Under the pieces are notes generated by a model. The model was not told the origin of the DNA. It was given only the letters and a program-made list of their open reading frames with translations, and searched no databases. 64,000 bases of DNA from Oscheius tipulae (taxonomy: Eukaryota; Nematoda; Chromadorea; Rhabditida; Rhabditidae): assembly GCA_037178975.1 (NCBI GenBank), contig JASJZH010000003.1, forward strand, positions 9,593,433 through 9,657,432, in the 5' to 3' direction. Positions 1 through 11,209 of this stretch are shown here, in pieces; positions within the stretch are counted from its first letter, which is position 1; each line of letters begins with the position of its first letter. Position numbers and translations under genes: made by a program.

Positions 1-2057
1 CCCGTGTCTGAAATAGGAATGGCGGAGAGGAAGAAAAGGAGAAGGCGTACACATGCACAATCCTCTCTCTCTCTCTCTCCCACTAATGTGAAACAGCCAA
101 TAAATGTAACCAGAGTGGTTAGTTGACAAAATAAGACTGAGAGAGGGAGAAGGGGCTCAGTTTATCTGGACGGGTTTTCAATAGACACGTTCTCACTCTC
201 TGGTCTCAAAAAAGAGTGAGAATAGTGGCAAGAGAGGGAGATTGACGTGCAGGATGGCAGTTATCACCTCTAGGTCTTGATGAGAGGCATTGGCCGAACT
301 TTTTTGAGGGAAGAAAGTGAATCGGAGATGTATGATTCAAGTGGTGACAAGCGACAGTGAGACAAAATACAGTGAGACAGAGAAACAGAGAGACTTGCCA
401 ACTGTTTTCTTTGCTTCCCACCCACACCATCTCCTGATTGCCGCACCGAAGTTTTTAATCTTTCTGAAGGTGTTCTGGAAATCTAGGCCATCTTCTTTTT
501 CATCGATAGAGCTTCAAACTGAGACCGAATATGCCACGGAACATTTCCAGGAACTGGCAAACGTGTAGTCCTAGCTTTGGGTAATCTTAAACTCCAACCA
601 TGTGAAAACAGAGTTTAGATTTATTTTGGAAAGCTGTCCCTTTTGGGGAAAGCGAGGTGATTTTTTATAAACGTTGTATATCTCCGACAGAGACAGGTAA
701 TTTGTTTGTTTATCCATAGAAGATCCGATTGAGCGAATAATGCTTTCGATACCAGTCTACCGAGCTTTTCTTCTCTTTTCTGTTTAATCCCCCTCTTTTT
801 CATCTTTTATCGTGACCTCTAGCCTCCCCACAAGCTGTAAAAGAGTCGTAAAGGCTTCCGATTGTTGTCTCCCCTCCCTCTCTCCGTGTCTCATGTCTAG
901 ATTTGGCAATTAATGGTGGTCTCTCTCCCTCTGTCTCTCTGCCCTCCGCCCCGTCGCGAACTGTTTGGCTGTCCAGCTGTCTTGGCGCCAAAATGCCTTT
1001 TGTAGAAGGCCCACCCCCGCCAGCCCCCTTCATTACCTCTCTTCATATATTTTCTGCACGTTTGTTTAATGTAAATCTAGCCAATTTGACCGATTTCTCT
1101 TGGGAGATAGGCTATCGTGTCGCTCATCTTCCCATGCATTGTTATTGGAGGCCTCACGACGTTCACACGCTGGAATGACCCTTTGGTATTGATTTTCAAT
1201 AGACAGAATTTTGAAGACATCAATAGAAATATTTGAAAACCGCCATGCTACATTCAGAATTTTGTTTGTTGCTGTTGCGCTACTCCGAATCTGATCTTCC
1301 GTGTCAGAATCGGATTACCATTTAACAGAAACATTGCGATTGAGACAGGTGAGGATTTTTTGGGAGTTATGTGCAAGAGTATGGATCTGTCTCTCTGTCT
1401 CTTTGTCATCCAATTATCCTAGAGATAGGTGTTGAAATCGACTCCTCTCTGCTGGTCTGCCTCGTATTTGTGAAGCAATGTCATTACGGGAGGCGCAAGC
1501 CGGCTTCTTTCACTGGTATGAGAGAGGGACAGACTCAATTCATAACCATTTTTCATCTCTTTACCCACACGGGCTCTCAATAGCCCTGGTGGTCAGCGCC
1601 CAATGACAAATGAGTCTCAGTTCCATTGATTTCAATCGCTGTAACCTAGCCCTGTGAGTTTCCGGATCTTCTCTTTCTCGCGTTCAATCGATTTCTATTC
1701 TTGTCGTCGCTTTTGTGGTAGCCCACCTAGAGATCCGAAAGAGTAAACGTCACTTGTCACAAAGCTCTCTTCCCATTGTCATTGAGCGGGGGCTGCTGTC
1801 CCTGCATAATGGACGCCTCTCTTGTCACACATGTCTCACCCATACCAAATCGCATCCTGCAGGTGTCCCCTGACCCATTTCTGATTTGCTCGTTCTCTCC
1901 AAACGAAGTTATATTTGAACGCCTTTCAAGTGGACATCTGCCAGAGCAGGCCCACTCTCTCTCTCTCTCTCTTTTGACCCGCCTCCTCTAGTAATCTCTT
2001 CTGTCTGTTTGACATCCGCTCCCTTTCCTAGTCAAAAAAGAAGACGAGCTCTTTCAG
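1..2057. other. 5' flank without a supportable gene
   Basis: I find no reading frame here with a recognisable domain or a consistent chain of splice sites. The region holds a (CT)n tract at 62-80, a dispersed-repeat copy near 425-565 and several pyrimidine-rich runs (around 920-950 and 1950-1975). Any promoter or 5' exons of the nucleoredoxin gene would lie at the right end of this stretch. Confidence 0.6.
425..565 (-). repeat. dispersed repeat, copy A
   Basis: The stretch shares blocks with copies near 14780-14915 and 17130-17280: a purine/pyrimidine run ending in CATCTTTTTC, then GATAGAGCTTCAAA, GACCGAATATGCC and GGAACTGGCAA in the same order. All three copies have the same relative orientation. 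This copy lacks the clear tRNA-like promoter box that flanks the other two. The strand is assigned from those boxes and is tentative. Confidence 0.6.
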
Positions 2058-4679
2058 ATGTCCTTTGAGGAGCTCTATGACCCATGTTTCCGACAGATTC
2101 CGCTCTTGATAGTTGGACAATCACAGGTGAGTACTTGACCCACTTCAGCTGATTGCTTAAGAGCCATTTGAGTAATTAATTACTGTCTCTGTCTCTGTCT
2201 CTCCATGTTCATTTCTCGAGGACCCGCTTCCAGAGCAAAGAAAATGCTGAAGAAAAGAGCAACCTGGACCATATTTTCTCTACCAGTCATTTTGTGGCTT
2301 TTCTTCTGACCTCAGGTGCTCGTGGACTGGACACAGCCAAGAAACTGGACCATTTGGTGAAAAAGAGAAACGAGAAGGACAAGGAAAAGTCACAAAAGTG
2401 AGTTCTATCATTTGCGTATCTTTACGAGCAAATATTCTGCCTTTAAACCTCGCCCACTGCGTATCCAGCTGTGCGCAGCAAAAAAGAAAAGACTCGTAAG
2501 AATAGGAGGCCACTTTTTCCCGTTGTTTCGTTAAGTGATTAATGGCCGGGAGGACACTTAAAGAGCTCCCGCCGGCATGGGAGACTGATGAGCGTCGAGA
2601 TTTTGAAATGAGATAACGGGGGGACCCAGTGCTCGTAATGAGGCTCCCTTGTTTGGTCCCTTGGGCAAAAACCCTTGAAGTTTGCAGCTCTCCGGCTCGA
2701 CTACGACGCTTGTTCAGTATAAAGAAGAAGAAAAAGAAGGAGATTGGGGAGGGAACTACTGTCTCTGTCGTGGTCCTTGACACGGAGTACGGGAACAACG
2801 GTTCGGGTTCGGTTACTGTTCCGGGATGGTACATCTGTCCGACTTTGACGCCATCAGTGAAGGGACGTCTTCTGAGGTCACTTGGCTTCGAGTTCCCACC
2901 TTCAGTCATTGTCGTGGACACTGTCAGCCGTTCGATTACGACGACTGAGGGGAGGAGAATGCTACATGAGGATCCGGCTGGAGCTTCTTTTCCCTGGTAA
3001 GTGATAGACAGAGGCAGAGAGAAAGAGACAGAGAGAACAAAGAGGCAGCGAGACAGTGAGACAAATACAAATCTTTCAGGTGGCCTCCTTCTGCTGCCGA
3101 TCTTCTGAAAGGGCCACTTTTGAAAAGGACCGACGACGGCATAGTATCCGATACAGATTACTCAGAACTGAAAGCTGAGGTCAGAGGACTCTTGTTCGGT
3201 GCTCATTGGGTAACCCCATCTTCCTCTTTATTCATTTCTCTACCCTTTCCAGTGTCCTCCCTCCAGAATCTGGACAAAACAGCTCGGTCCGGTCTATCAA
3301 TCGCTGATGGATAAAGGGGTGCCGGTTGAGCTGATCTTCTGCTCTTCTGACCGATCTGCTGAAAACTTTAACCAGTATTTGGAGCAGATGCCCTGGGTGG
3401 CTTTCCCTTACGATACAGCTAAGACCAGTGCTCTTACTCGACTCTACAATGTCAACGGTACTTTTTTTGGCAGACAGAGACAGGGAAGCAGAGAGAGAGA
3501 GAGGAAAATAGGGAGAGAGGGAGAGACAGGGAAACGGAAAGAGAGAGGGATAAAGAGAAGGAAAGTTGGGGGAACAGAGAGACAGAGACCCTGTTTCTGA
3601 TTTTTGTCATTTTCAGGAATACCCTCGTTGATATTGATAGACAAGGAGGGAAGAGTAATTTCTCGACACGGAAAATCGACCCTCTTGGGTGATCCAGAAG
3701 GCCAGTGCTTCCCTTGGGGACCCCAGCCTTTCTATGAACTCGACGAGCATTCTGTCAGTCGCTTAAGAGACGAGCCCTCTCTGATTCTGTTCACAGGTGA
3801 GCGTTCAATCCTGCAAAGCAATCTTTGTTCAGAAGGCTCCCCCGAAGATGTCCAGTTTTCGCTGTCTGTTCTGGACGAAATCTCTCGAAAACTCTTCGAA
3901 GAGCGTCTGAAAATCGAAGAGAAACGGACCGAAGAAAGAGACAAGCGTCTTCTGGAGAGAGAAAACGTCGAGAATGGAAATTCCTTGAGCAAGTCCGCAA
4001 GTAACGAAGAGTGCGCGAGCATGAGCTCGACCGATGGGGCTTCAGCTGTTTCGCCACCCGACTTCCTTCAGATTTTCTATACAGGCGAGGATCCGATCTG
4101 TGATCATGTGAGTTTATTGGAAATCAAGAATATGAGGGAAGTTTTACAGATTCTCGAGAAGATTTTGGGCTTGGGCGATGCTGAACTACCTCTACTTTGC
4201 ATAATTGACGGAATGGCCGGACAGATGACAGTCTGTGAACACCCAGACGTGTCGGAAGAGGTAGGAAACAACACTCTGTCTCTCTGTCCCTCTGTCTCTT
4301 TGTCACTATGTCTCTTCGTCTCTATCTCTCTGTTGCTCTGTCTCTTTGTCTCTCAATCTCTCTGGCTCTTTGCCTCTCTCTCGGTCTCCCTGTCGCTCTG
4401 TCTCAAATGAGTCTCAGTTCCATTGATTTCAATCTCTGTGCTTTCTCACTATCATGCTTCAGGTTCTCGACGAATTTGTAGCCGCCTTCCGCTCGGGTCA
4501 GCTAAATTACACCCCGCTTCCAGCTGCTTCCGAAGGAGTAAGTTCATTCCAAAAGATCCAGACAAAACATTTTTCAGAGAACTGTTGGCGGGATTCCGAC
4601 AGCGGCCATCGAGCAAGCCATAGCTGCCTCTCCTTCCCAGCACTCCATTGGGAAAGAAGAGCAGAAGATCGCCATCTGA
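2058..4679 (+). CDS. nxn: Nucleoredoxin (thioredoxin-like, WCPPS active site)
   Basis: This is a multi-exon nucleoredoxin-family protein, a cytosolic or nuclear redox regulator of Wnt-type signalling in other animals. Confident exons: 3080-3209, 3253-3457, 3617-4260, 4463-4537 and 4578-4679. Exons 2058-2126 and 2234-2398 are in phase, and another coding exon ends near 2998, but its start is not resolved. The order matches vertebrate NXN: a degenerate N-terminal thioredoxin fold ending in FPW; the central domain with FGAHWCPPSR, FCSSDRSAENF and EQMPWVAFPY; IPSLILIDKEG and a second FPW; then a C-terminal thioredoxin-like domain. An acidic/basic low-complexity insert (about residues EEKRTEERDK) lies between the last two parts. 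The second active-site cysteine is serine (tgt cct ccc tcc, from 3253). The start at 2058 is the weakest part and may not be the true N-terminus. Confidence 0.88.
3003..3070 (+). repeat. intronic GAGACAGAGA simple repeat
   Basis: Imperfect purine-rich (GACAGAGA)n starting just after a GT donor in the nucleoredoxin gene. It is one of many intronic arrays of this kind in the window. Confidence 0.75.
3470..3596 (+). repeat. intronic GAGACAGAGA simple repeat
   Basis: Purine-rich array filling most of the intron between nucleoredoxin exons 3253-3457 and 3617-4260. Confidence 0.8.
4267..4410 (+). repeat. intronic TCTCTGTCTC simple repeat
   Basis: Pyrimidine-rich array in the intron before nucleoredoxin exon 4463-4537. 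It reads as the complement of the GACAGAGA arrays in the gene's earlier introns. Confidence 0.8.
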
Positions 4680-4743
4680 ACTCTACTGATTCCAGTGCAT
4701 TTCATACGGGGGAGAATAGTAAAAATGCCTAGTCTTCGGCTAG

Positions 4744-4749
4744 AATAAA
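4744..4749 (+). terminator. polyadenylation signal of nucleoredoxin gene
   Basis: AATAAA lies 65 bp after the nucleoredoxin stop codon and is followed by a T-rich stretch, the usual arrangement of a nematode 3' end. Confidence 0.6.
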
Positions 4750-4785
4750 GTTTTTCTTGCTAGCATACTTGCTAGCGAGGCAAAG

Positions 4786-5101
4786 GCACGGAGACAGAGA
4801 CATTGACAGAGACAGTGATAGGTACAATGGCAGTGATAGAGACAGTGACTGCAATCCCAAAAGAGCTTTATTGAATAAATGTTCATTGGATGACTCTTTT
4901 CGTATAGGAGGAGGCGATGAGTCAATCTCTGAATCGAAATCAGTGCCAATCATTTTGATTGGCCACCATTTCTCTGACTATTCCTAGCGTTTCAAAAGAT
5001 GAAAGAACGCTCTCAGCCCTTCAACAACTGTCCCGCTTGAAGAGTTTTCCTCTTCCTCAAAATTGTCTTATTCCAATTAGTCTGGCCAGCTGTTCCATAA
5101 A

Positions 5102-5146
<45 letters not shown>

Positions 5147-5530
5147 ACACACATCTGTGCCATCTGGAGTTTCACAAAAAGATTCCGCACATTCCTTGAT
5201 CCGGCGCCCTCAGAACACAAGTTGCTCTTTGGTTCGGTGTGTTCTTGCTCTCTGTCACCGGATCCTTCTCGGTTTTCTCTATCTCCTCCTTCCCACCTTT
5301 TTTTCAGCTCAGCTGTCAGGGTGGCACGCGTTGCTTCTCCTCCTGAGATTAATGTCTCTCCTGCAGTCTCACCTCTTTTTCCTTAGGTGCATCTGTCTCT
5401 GTCTGCTTCTCTGTCTCTCTCAGTCTACCTCTGTCTTTCTGTCGCTGTATCACTTAGTCTCTATGTCTCTTTGCCCCTCTGTCTCTCTATCTCTCTGTCT
5501 CATTGTATCACTATTTCTCTGTCCCAGATT
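4786..5530. repeat. intergenic simple-repeat region
   Basis: The region begins with GACAGAGACAGTGATA-type repeats at 4790-4850. A pure (CT)n tract of about 38 bp starts near 5108, and TCTCTGTCTC arrays run at 5390-5525 up to the CAG acceptor before the lectin start codon. I see no gene in it. Confidence 0.7.
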
Positions 5531-5552
5531 CATCCATTAGTTTGATTTTAAG

Positions 5553-7869
5553 ATGCATTTCTTCATCCTTGTCCTTCTTCCCTGTCTGGCAGTCAGCTTC
5601 AACATGAAGATCTGCTCAGAATATGGACATAATTGGGCTGCCGAGATCCGATGTCTACGGTCCATGTTGGCCCAATGCTATGACGGAACTCCTGGAAGAG
5701 GTAGGTGTCGAATGCTACAGTAGCCTGGTAGAGACTGAGAGTTGCAGGTCAAACTTCTATCTGCCCTATTAAAAAAACCTTTTCTTTCATTCAGAGAGTT
5801 CTCTCACCACGAGCAGGCCGTGGATTAGGGCAATTCGAGCCGGGGCTCAGGAGGGTAAGAAACAGTAATCCCTCCTCCTATCTCCCACTGTCAAAACATT
5901 CTTTCCCACTAACAAACCGGCATCGCTGCCTTGTCAACAGTCCAGGTTTCAGAAGCCCGAACGAGTGACACTCGCGCCAGACACAGAATGGGCCTAGACT
6001 ACGAGGCTGTGATGAAAAACGTCTCCGAAGTCATTGAGACGAAAATCGGACACGTGCAGGAAACGATGGACAAGGAGATGGCTCGACGAATCCACGAGTT
6101 GAGGAACTGGATGGAGTCGGAGCTGAAGAGACTGGAATTCAGTGGAGTTGGTAGCGGTGACGCGTCCGTTATCCGGCAGAATGAGATTGAGATCAAAAAG
6201 TTGACGGTGAGAGGTTCGATTTTTTTTTAAACGCTAGCCGTGTTTATGTCCGTTTTGCAACAGTTAGGGTATTGCTAAAGCGCGCGCTTTCGGCCCGAGC
6301 AACCCGGGCTCGATTCCGCTCTGCGGTCAAATACGATATTTTGTCTACACGGGTCAGTTTGATCTAGATAATACACTTGATATCTTTTAAAGGGACAACT
6401 CTCTTGCGGGTAAAGAATGCGGACTTTTTGAATTAGAATTTTTCAAAGTTCAAATCCAAAAAAAAGCCCGTATCGTTGTAGCCTTCAAAATATTGACATT
6501 TTTTAGAGGAAAGTCGATCTTCTCTCCACAAAAGTTCATCGTTTTGATGGTAGTGAGTACGTGCTGCTGCTGACAAGAGAGTCGTGGTACCGAGCCGAGG
6601 AGATCTGCCTGGAATGGGGCGGTCACCTGGCCTCGATCTCTTCTGCGGAAGAGAACAAGTTCCTCGCCTCTCTCCTAGACGGAGAAAGTGCATGGATCGG
6701 CCTGAACGACGTCCAGCTGGAGAATGTTTACGTGAACACGGACAGAACGCAGGCCAAATTCCGGCTCTGGGCTAAAGGTTCGAAAAGGGCCGACCAGACG
6801 TGGGTCGGGCCTGTTTTCAGCGCTCAGAAGGGGGATCACTTTACCCTCCACCGTTTCTTGTATTGGTCTCTTTCGACCGGTCGCGGGAGTAAAGTCAAAA
6901 GATTCGGAGTTCTTAAAGAATCAAAGGTTTTATACAGAATCGAAAGTCTTAAACTGTATTTCTTCATGTTTTCACCCGGACTAAAGAGTTTTTAACCCGA
7001 AGCGAGAGGGATACCCTATATTTATAGGCTTAGTGCTGCTACACCATTACCTGATGCACAGCTTAGCCTCTAAGTTTGCACCCAAAACCCTGACAGTGAT
7101 TTTATGGCCGAAAAAGATGTCTTTACCTCCGCGACGGTCGCTTTTCCCCCGCGGGGATAATAAGACCAAATCCGCAAACGTGGGGGTGAAGTCAACCACC
7201 CTGCTCAGGTTCAGGGGCTGAAATCAGCCAATTCGGGGTCAAGGTTGCATTTCTTCATTTTGCGGTGTTCAGCGAAGTTGTAGCATTTTTTTGCTCTACA
7301 ACTTAGCAGATCAAAAATTAAAAAATGTAATATTGACCCTGAACGGTCAGATTTCTGTTGCGCACCTTGAGCGATAAAAACAGGCCTGGCCCGAGACGTA
7401 GGGGGCTGAAAAAAGGCCCGGGCCTGTGGCGCATGTCTGCCGGGAGCAATGTTTTCTAGATCAACAGTCCTTCTTTTTTACGCGCGCGGTCTTATTTGGT
7501 TTTTCATAGAGTGCTTAAAAGTAAAAAGCGGGAGCTACAAGCCTTTTTCAATTTTCCTCTTTGATTCACTAGTTAAATTTTGGTACCAAAACACATTCTT
7601 GTAGAATCCATTGCGCTTTTTCCAATGAAACCAAGAGTGAAGGGAAAAGATGAGCCTATTTTTCAGAAACGTTGGCTTGGGCTGGTCTTACGGGAAAGTC
7701 CAACTTTTCAATGGCGCAGCGAATTGTGGGTGGGAATCTTCAAAATTCATTTTCAGGACAGCCGGACAACCAGAATCACAATGAGAACTGTGTCGAGATG
7801 ACGCGGACGGGACAGTGGGCTGACTTGTTATGTCTGCTTCGGCGCCCCTTCTTCTGTAAGCGGTATTAG
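5553..7869 (+). CDS. Secreted C-type lectin with coiled-coil stalk (QPD type)
   Basis: Predicted secreted sugar-binding protein. Exons: 5553-5700, 5795 to about 5858, about 5941 to 6207, 6507-6777, and 7757-7869, with consistent phases throughout. The N-terminus (MHFFILVLLPCLAVSF) is a signal peptide. A heptad-rich stretch (EVIETKIGHVQETMDKEM onward) predicts a coiled coil, as in trimerising collectin-like lectins. The C-terminal lectin domain shows ESWYRAEEIC, GGHLASISS, WIGLND, the sugar-specificity site GQPDNQNHNENC and the terminal FFCKRY. QPD rather than EPN is the family signature for galactose-type ligands. The usual WND calcium motif reads WAD, so calcium binding may be weakened. A CAG acceptor 24 bp upstream of the ATG suggests trans-splicing or a 5' UTR intron. 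The last intron is 979 bp. Confidence 0.88.
6258..6325 (+). repeat. tRNA-like fragment in lectin intron
   Basis: GGCTCGATTCC at 6307-6317 matches the internal B-box of tRNA promoters, preceded by an A-box-like TTGCTAAAGCG. No full cloverleaf can be paired, so I read it as a tRNA-derived repeat or pseudogene. Confidence 0.45.
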
Positions 7870-7964
7870 CAACGCTTCCTCGAGATATCCATGCGAAAAT
7901 TGGAACAAAATCATATGCAATGTGACAGTTTTAATGATGAGAATGAATTGAATACATACAGGGC

Positions 7965-8771
7965 TTATTTTCCTCGTCCGCGGAATCCTCCACGGCCTCC
8001 GCCACCTCCACGTCCGCCGCGAGCACCTCGTTTGGCGCGCTGTTGGTCCTTCTGCTGACGACGGACCTCGTTGACCTCGTTTTTCACCAGGTCCACTACC
8101 TGAAAGGGGAAGTGGTTACAGTGCCTCAACGTTTCAGAGAAACTGTTTGTGTATTGCTAAGAGGCGTCACTGGAACAGCCCTGCCGGGTTTGATCGAATG
8201 AACTTTTGAGTAAGCTATTTTAAAGAGAGAACGGTCTAGAAAAGATTCCCCTAGTGAGCATATGACAGATTTACAATATTCTTAGCCAGAGGAGATTTAG
8301 TAACGTGATTTTTTTGTGAAATAGACGAACATATCAATGTGATTGGCCAATTTTTGACTACAAGATAGCTTCAAAAAGCGTCTAAAAGGGGCAACATACC
8401 GTTTCGGGAATACGAAGATACTTAATTGTCGATCCACGCACGTAAACCTCTGCCATCTTGTAGAACTTGTCACCGTCCTGAAAAAAAACTTGATATTATA
8501 GCAGTCTTAAGTCTGTTGTACAGCAAAACACTGGTAAACAACAAAAAACCAAGAAATCTTGGAAAAATCAATATAAACCAACCTTCGAAGTGAAGATGAC
8601 GTCCTTCAGATGAACGTTCATCCAGGCATCACACGATTCCAAGTGTCCGTTGTAGGTTTCCCCGTTCTTGAGCTCCACCAGCATCGGATTGTTCTGAGCC
8701 GAGCGTAGAAGAGACAGCGGGAGCTGAAAATTGAAGTTATAGTGAGAAGAGCTGCAGGCACTTACCACCAT
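7965..8771 (-). CDS. lsm-4: U6 snRNA-associated Sm-like protein LSm4
   Basis: Subunit of the LSm2-8 ring that binds U6 snRNA in the nucleus and of the LSm1-7 ring in mRNA decay. Coding exons on the minus strand: 8771-8766, 8723-8583, 8477-8400 and 8099-7965, giving 119 residues. The Sm1 motif reads [20 protein letters not shown] and WMNVHLKDV. The Sm2 motif reads [14 protein letters not shown]. An Arg/Gly-rich tail ([18 protein letters not shown]) matches the RGG tail typical of LSm4. Both Sm motifs and the length agree with the family. The first exon holds only Met-Val. A TTTTTTCAG acceptor 30 bp upstream of the ATG suggests a spliced leader. ATTAAA on the minus strand at 7935-7930 is a possible poly(A) signal. 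The gene is convergent with the lectin (95 bp between stop codons) and divergent from TMED2. Confidence 0.95.
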
Positions 8772-9349
8772 GATACCGAAGGATCTGCTGGCTTGTGTTA
8801 TCTGAAAAAACAGCGCGAATGTACGAGAAAATGGAGGAGAAAAAAGGGAAGCTGGAAAATAATTCGAATTAGCGCGTTAAAGGACTGTCTTGAAATCGCA
8901 TTGGCGCGCTTTCAAACCTCCGAAATGACACGTTGTTCCATCTTTTCCTTTGCTTTCCCATGATTTTATCGTTGTTTACCTGCTCAATTCCCTTCATAAA
9001 CAAAAAAAGGTCAGCCCTCAATAGCCAAAGTTATAAAAACTTCTGCCGCGATATTTACAAGTAGGAATTTATTTTTAGGGCTGATTGAAGAATTGACAGC
9101 CTTTTTGCCTCTATTTACCTTTTTCTTCTGAAAAGTTGTGCTGCAAACGTTGAGAATCAGCTTGAAGACGAGCTTACGTGCGTGAATCTGGGTTTTTGCT
9201 GGCTAAAATGCTGAGAAAGTTGGTGAAATCTGTTTTTTGCCCAAATTCCAACTCTTTTCACCGAAAGTTAGCTTTACCATCTGTTCATCGGTTTTCTACG
9301 CCTCAAAAAGCTCCCAGCTTTATGTCAAGCAGTAACTCGTGTTTCAGTG
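8772..9349. promoter_or_regulatory. shared 5' region of lsm-4 and TMED2
   Basis: The two start codons are 578 bp apart on opposite strands, so this interval must contain both promoters. TTTCAG at 9341-9346 lies 3 bp before the TMED2 ATG, and CAG on the minus strand at 8804-8802 lies before lsm-4. Both look like trans-splice acceptors. I see no TATA box. Confidence 0.55.
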
Positions 9350-11209
9350 ATGCTGGGCACATTTTTCGCCGTCTTAGCGTTGATGATTACCCCTTCTGTC
9401 GGCTACTTTATTACAGTCGACGCAAATGAGGTAACTGCTTGTTTTTTCCCCTTGATTTACATTCCAAACTTTCCAGGAAATTTGCTTTTTCGATCGAGTC
9501 GTCTCAGGGACAAAGATTGGATTGATGTTCGAGGTTGCGGAAGGCGGTTTCCTCGATATCGACGTCAGAGTGAGTTCCATTCTTCTTTTTCTTCGTCAAA
9601 GTTGCAGAAAACGTTTCTAAAGCCGATTTTCAGATCATCACACCCGACCAGAAGGAAATATACAAAGGAGAGCGCGAATCTTCCGGCAAGTACACCTTCG
9701 CAGCACACATGGACGGACAATATACCTACTGCTTCGGAAACAAAATGAGTACCATGACGCCAAAGGTGATTTTCCTTATTAGTTTTCCCAAAAAATGAGG
9801 TTTAGAGCGTTATGTTCACCGTCGAACTTGTCGAGCCCCATCAGCAAGTCCAAGGAGCCGCTGCTAGTCAAGATCAAGGTGGGTTCTTACTTTTTTTTTC
9901 AAACAAAACAATCTTGCACCCGATCTTGCTCGGTCCTGGCCCAGAATGAATCGCTCAGATCTGATCCAGATCCTTTTTGACAGTCTTTTTAAACCGCAGA
10001 GACTCTTTCTCTCTTACTAAAGCGCAACCGTGCCCCTCTGTGTATGCTCTTTTGTGCGGGCGCTGCCACCCGCCTTTGCTCCGCGGTTAGCGCGTTAGGC
10101 TATGAATCGAAGCAAACTGCTTTCAGTCTCCTCCGATGGTTTTCGGGTGTTGCAGATATTGGTTGGAGGCAGCGTTAATATTTTTAACGATTAGATAGGT
10201 TAAAAACTGGTCGGGGCCAGGCTGGACAGCTCCAGTATGTTTGGCCGCATTCAATCTGGCTGGCCGGTACGCACAGCCATTAACATGTTATTTTCGAGCC
10301 CCTGATTGTGAGATTTTCAATTTTCATGACAAGTTAAAGACTGCCCCCGAATATTCTACCGAGCAAGCTTCGAAAAACAAAAATCATAAAGACTCGCTAA
10401 AGCGCAACTTTCAGCCGACCAAACCAAGCTCGAAGAGATGATTCGCGAGCTTTCGTCGGCGTTGACGTCCGTCAAGCACGAACAAGAGTACATGGAAGTC
10501 AGAGAACGTGTTCACCGATCCAGTGAGTTTTCTTTTTTTTTCCTACACTTCCTAATCTTTTGAACCGTGCAAGGAGGTAATTGTGGCCGGATATCAACTG
10601 TTCCTGGTGTTAATTGAATCTCTGCGGCCCATACATACTTGGGCACCATGGCCCGCTGGCGCAAACCTGGAACGTTTTCCTCGTAATTCGCTCGTACAAA
10701 CCTTGGCGTCATTTTGCCATAGGTCAGTCTCCAGCAAAATTGACACCAAGGGCTGTTCGGCTAAATTACGTAAAGACATTCCTCGGCTCGGGCCCACCTG
10801 AGAGCTTTTCTGTTTTTCGCGGAATTCACTTCAACAATCCTTGGCGCCGATTTTACTGGACATACTTTGGACAGTCCTCTGACAAAAATGACGCCAAGGT
10901 TTAAACGAGCGAATTTCGAGAAAAACGTTGCCCCAGATTCGTGTCAGCCAGGTGCCTAAGTATGAAAAAAGTCCCCCTGTTGATATTGCCTAGTTGCGCG
11001 ATCCTCCCATGCCTGCCATGGCATACATTACTTGACAACATACCCAATAGCTTTTCTGTTTTCTGTAAACTTTTCTGTTTTCAGTCAACGAGAACACGAA
11101 TAGCCGCGTCGTGCTGTGGGCTGTCTTCGAAGCCATCGTCCTTCTGGCCATGACTGCCGGCCAGATCTGGTATCTCAAGAGGTTCTTCGAAGTCCGAACC
11201 GTCGTCTAA
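9350..11209 (+). CDS. TMED2: p24 family cargo receptor TMED2 (SEL-9 type)
   Basis: Type I membrane protein of COPI/COPII vesicles that selects cargo between ER and Golgi. Exons: 9350-9430, 9477-9569, 9634-9765, 9806-9878, 10415-10522 and 11085-11209, all in phase. The N-terminus ([18 protein letters not shown]) is a signal peptide. The GOLD domain has the paired cysteines in [15 protein letters not shown] and [12 protein letters not shown], plus [13 protein letters not shown] and [14 protein letters not shown], nearly as in human TMED2. A membrane-proximal coiled coil contains [16 protein letters not shown]. One transmembrane segment ([20 protein letters not shown]) is followed by the tail [12 protein letters not shown] with the diphenylalanine coat-binding motif. 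The ATG is 3 bp after TTTCAG, as expected for a trans-spliced message. Introns 4 and 5 contain repeats. Confidence 0.96.
10085..10145 (+). repeat. tRNA-like fragment in TMED2 intron 4
   Basis: CGCGGTTAGCGCGTTAGGC resembles an A-box region. The downstream B-box is weak, so this is probably a decayed tRNA-derived repeat. Confidence 0.3.
10634..10964. mobile_element. foldback MITE, family 1, copy 1
   Basis: A 331 bp element inside TMED2 intron 5. The left end CATACTTGGGCACC is mirrored by GGTGCCTAAGTATG at the right end. The inverted similarity extends about 100 bp inwards: ACCTTGGCGTCATTTT near 10700 answers AAAATGACGCCAAGGT near 10890. There is no coding capacity. A related element with similar ends is at 30385-30594. 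Confidence 0.8.
10971..11028 (+). repeat. dispersed repeat (GTCCCCCTGTTGAT family)
   Basis: GTCCCCCTGTTGAT, then TTGCGCGA and the palindrome TGCCATGGCA occur here and again at about 36569-36616 in the same order. Both copies lie in introns. Confidence 0.6.

Noticed and set aside
3444-3644. Minus-strand frame rich in Ser and Leu over the nucleoredoxin intron
   Set aside because: It is the translation of the GACAGAGA simple repeat. Many similar [12 protein letters not shown] frames across the window have the same origin.
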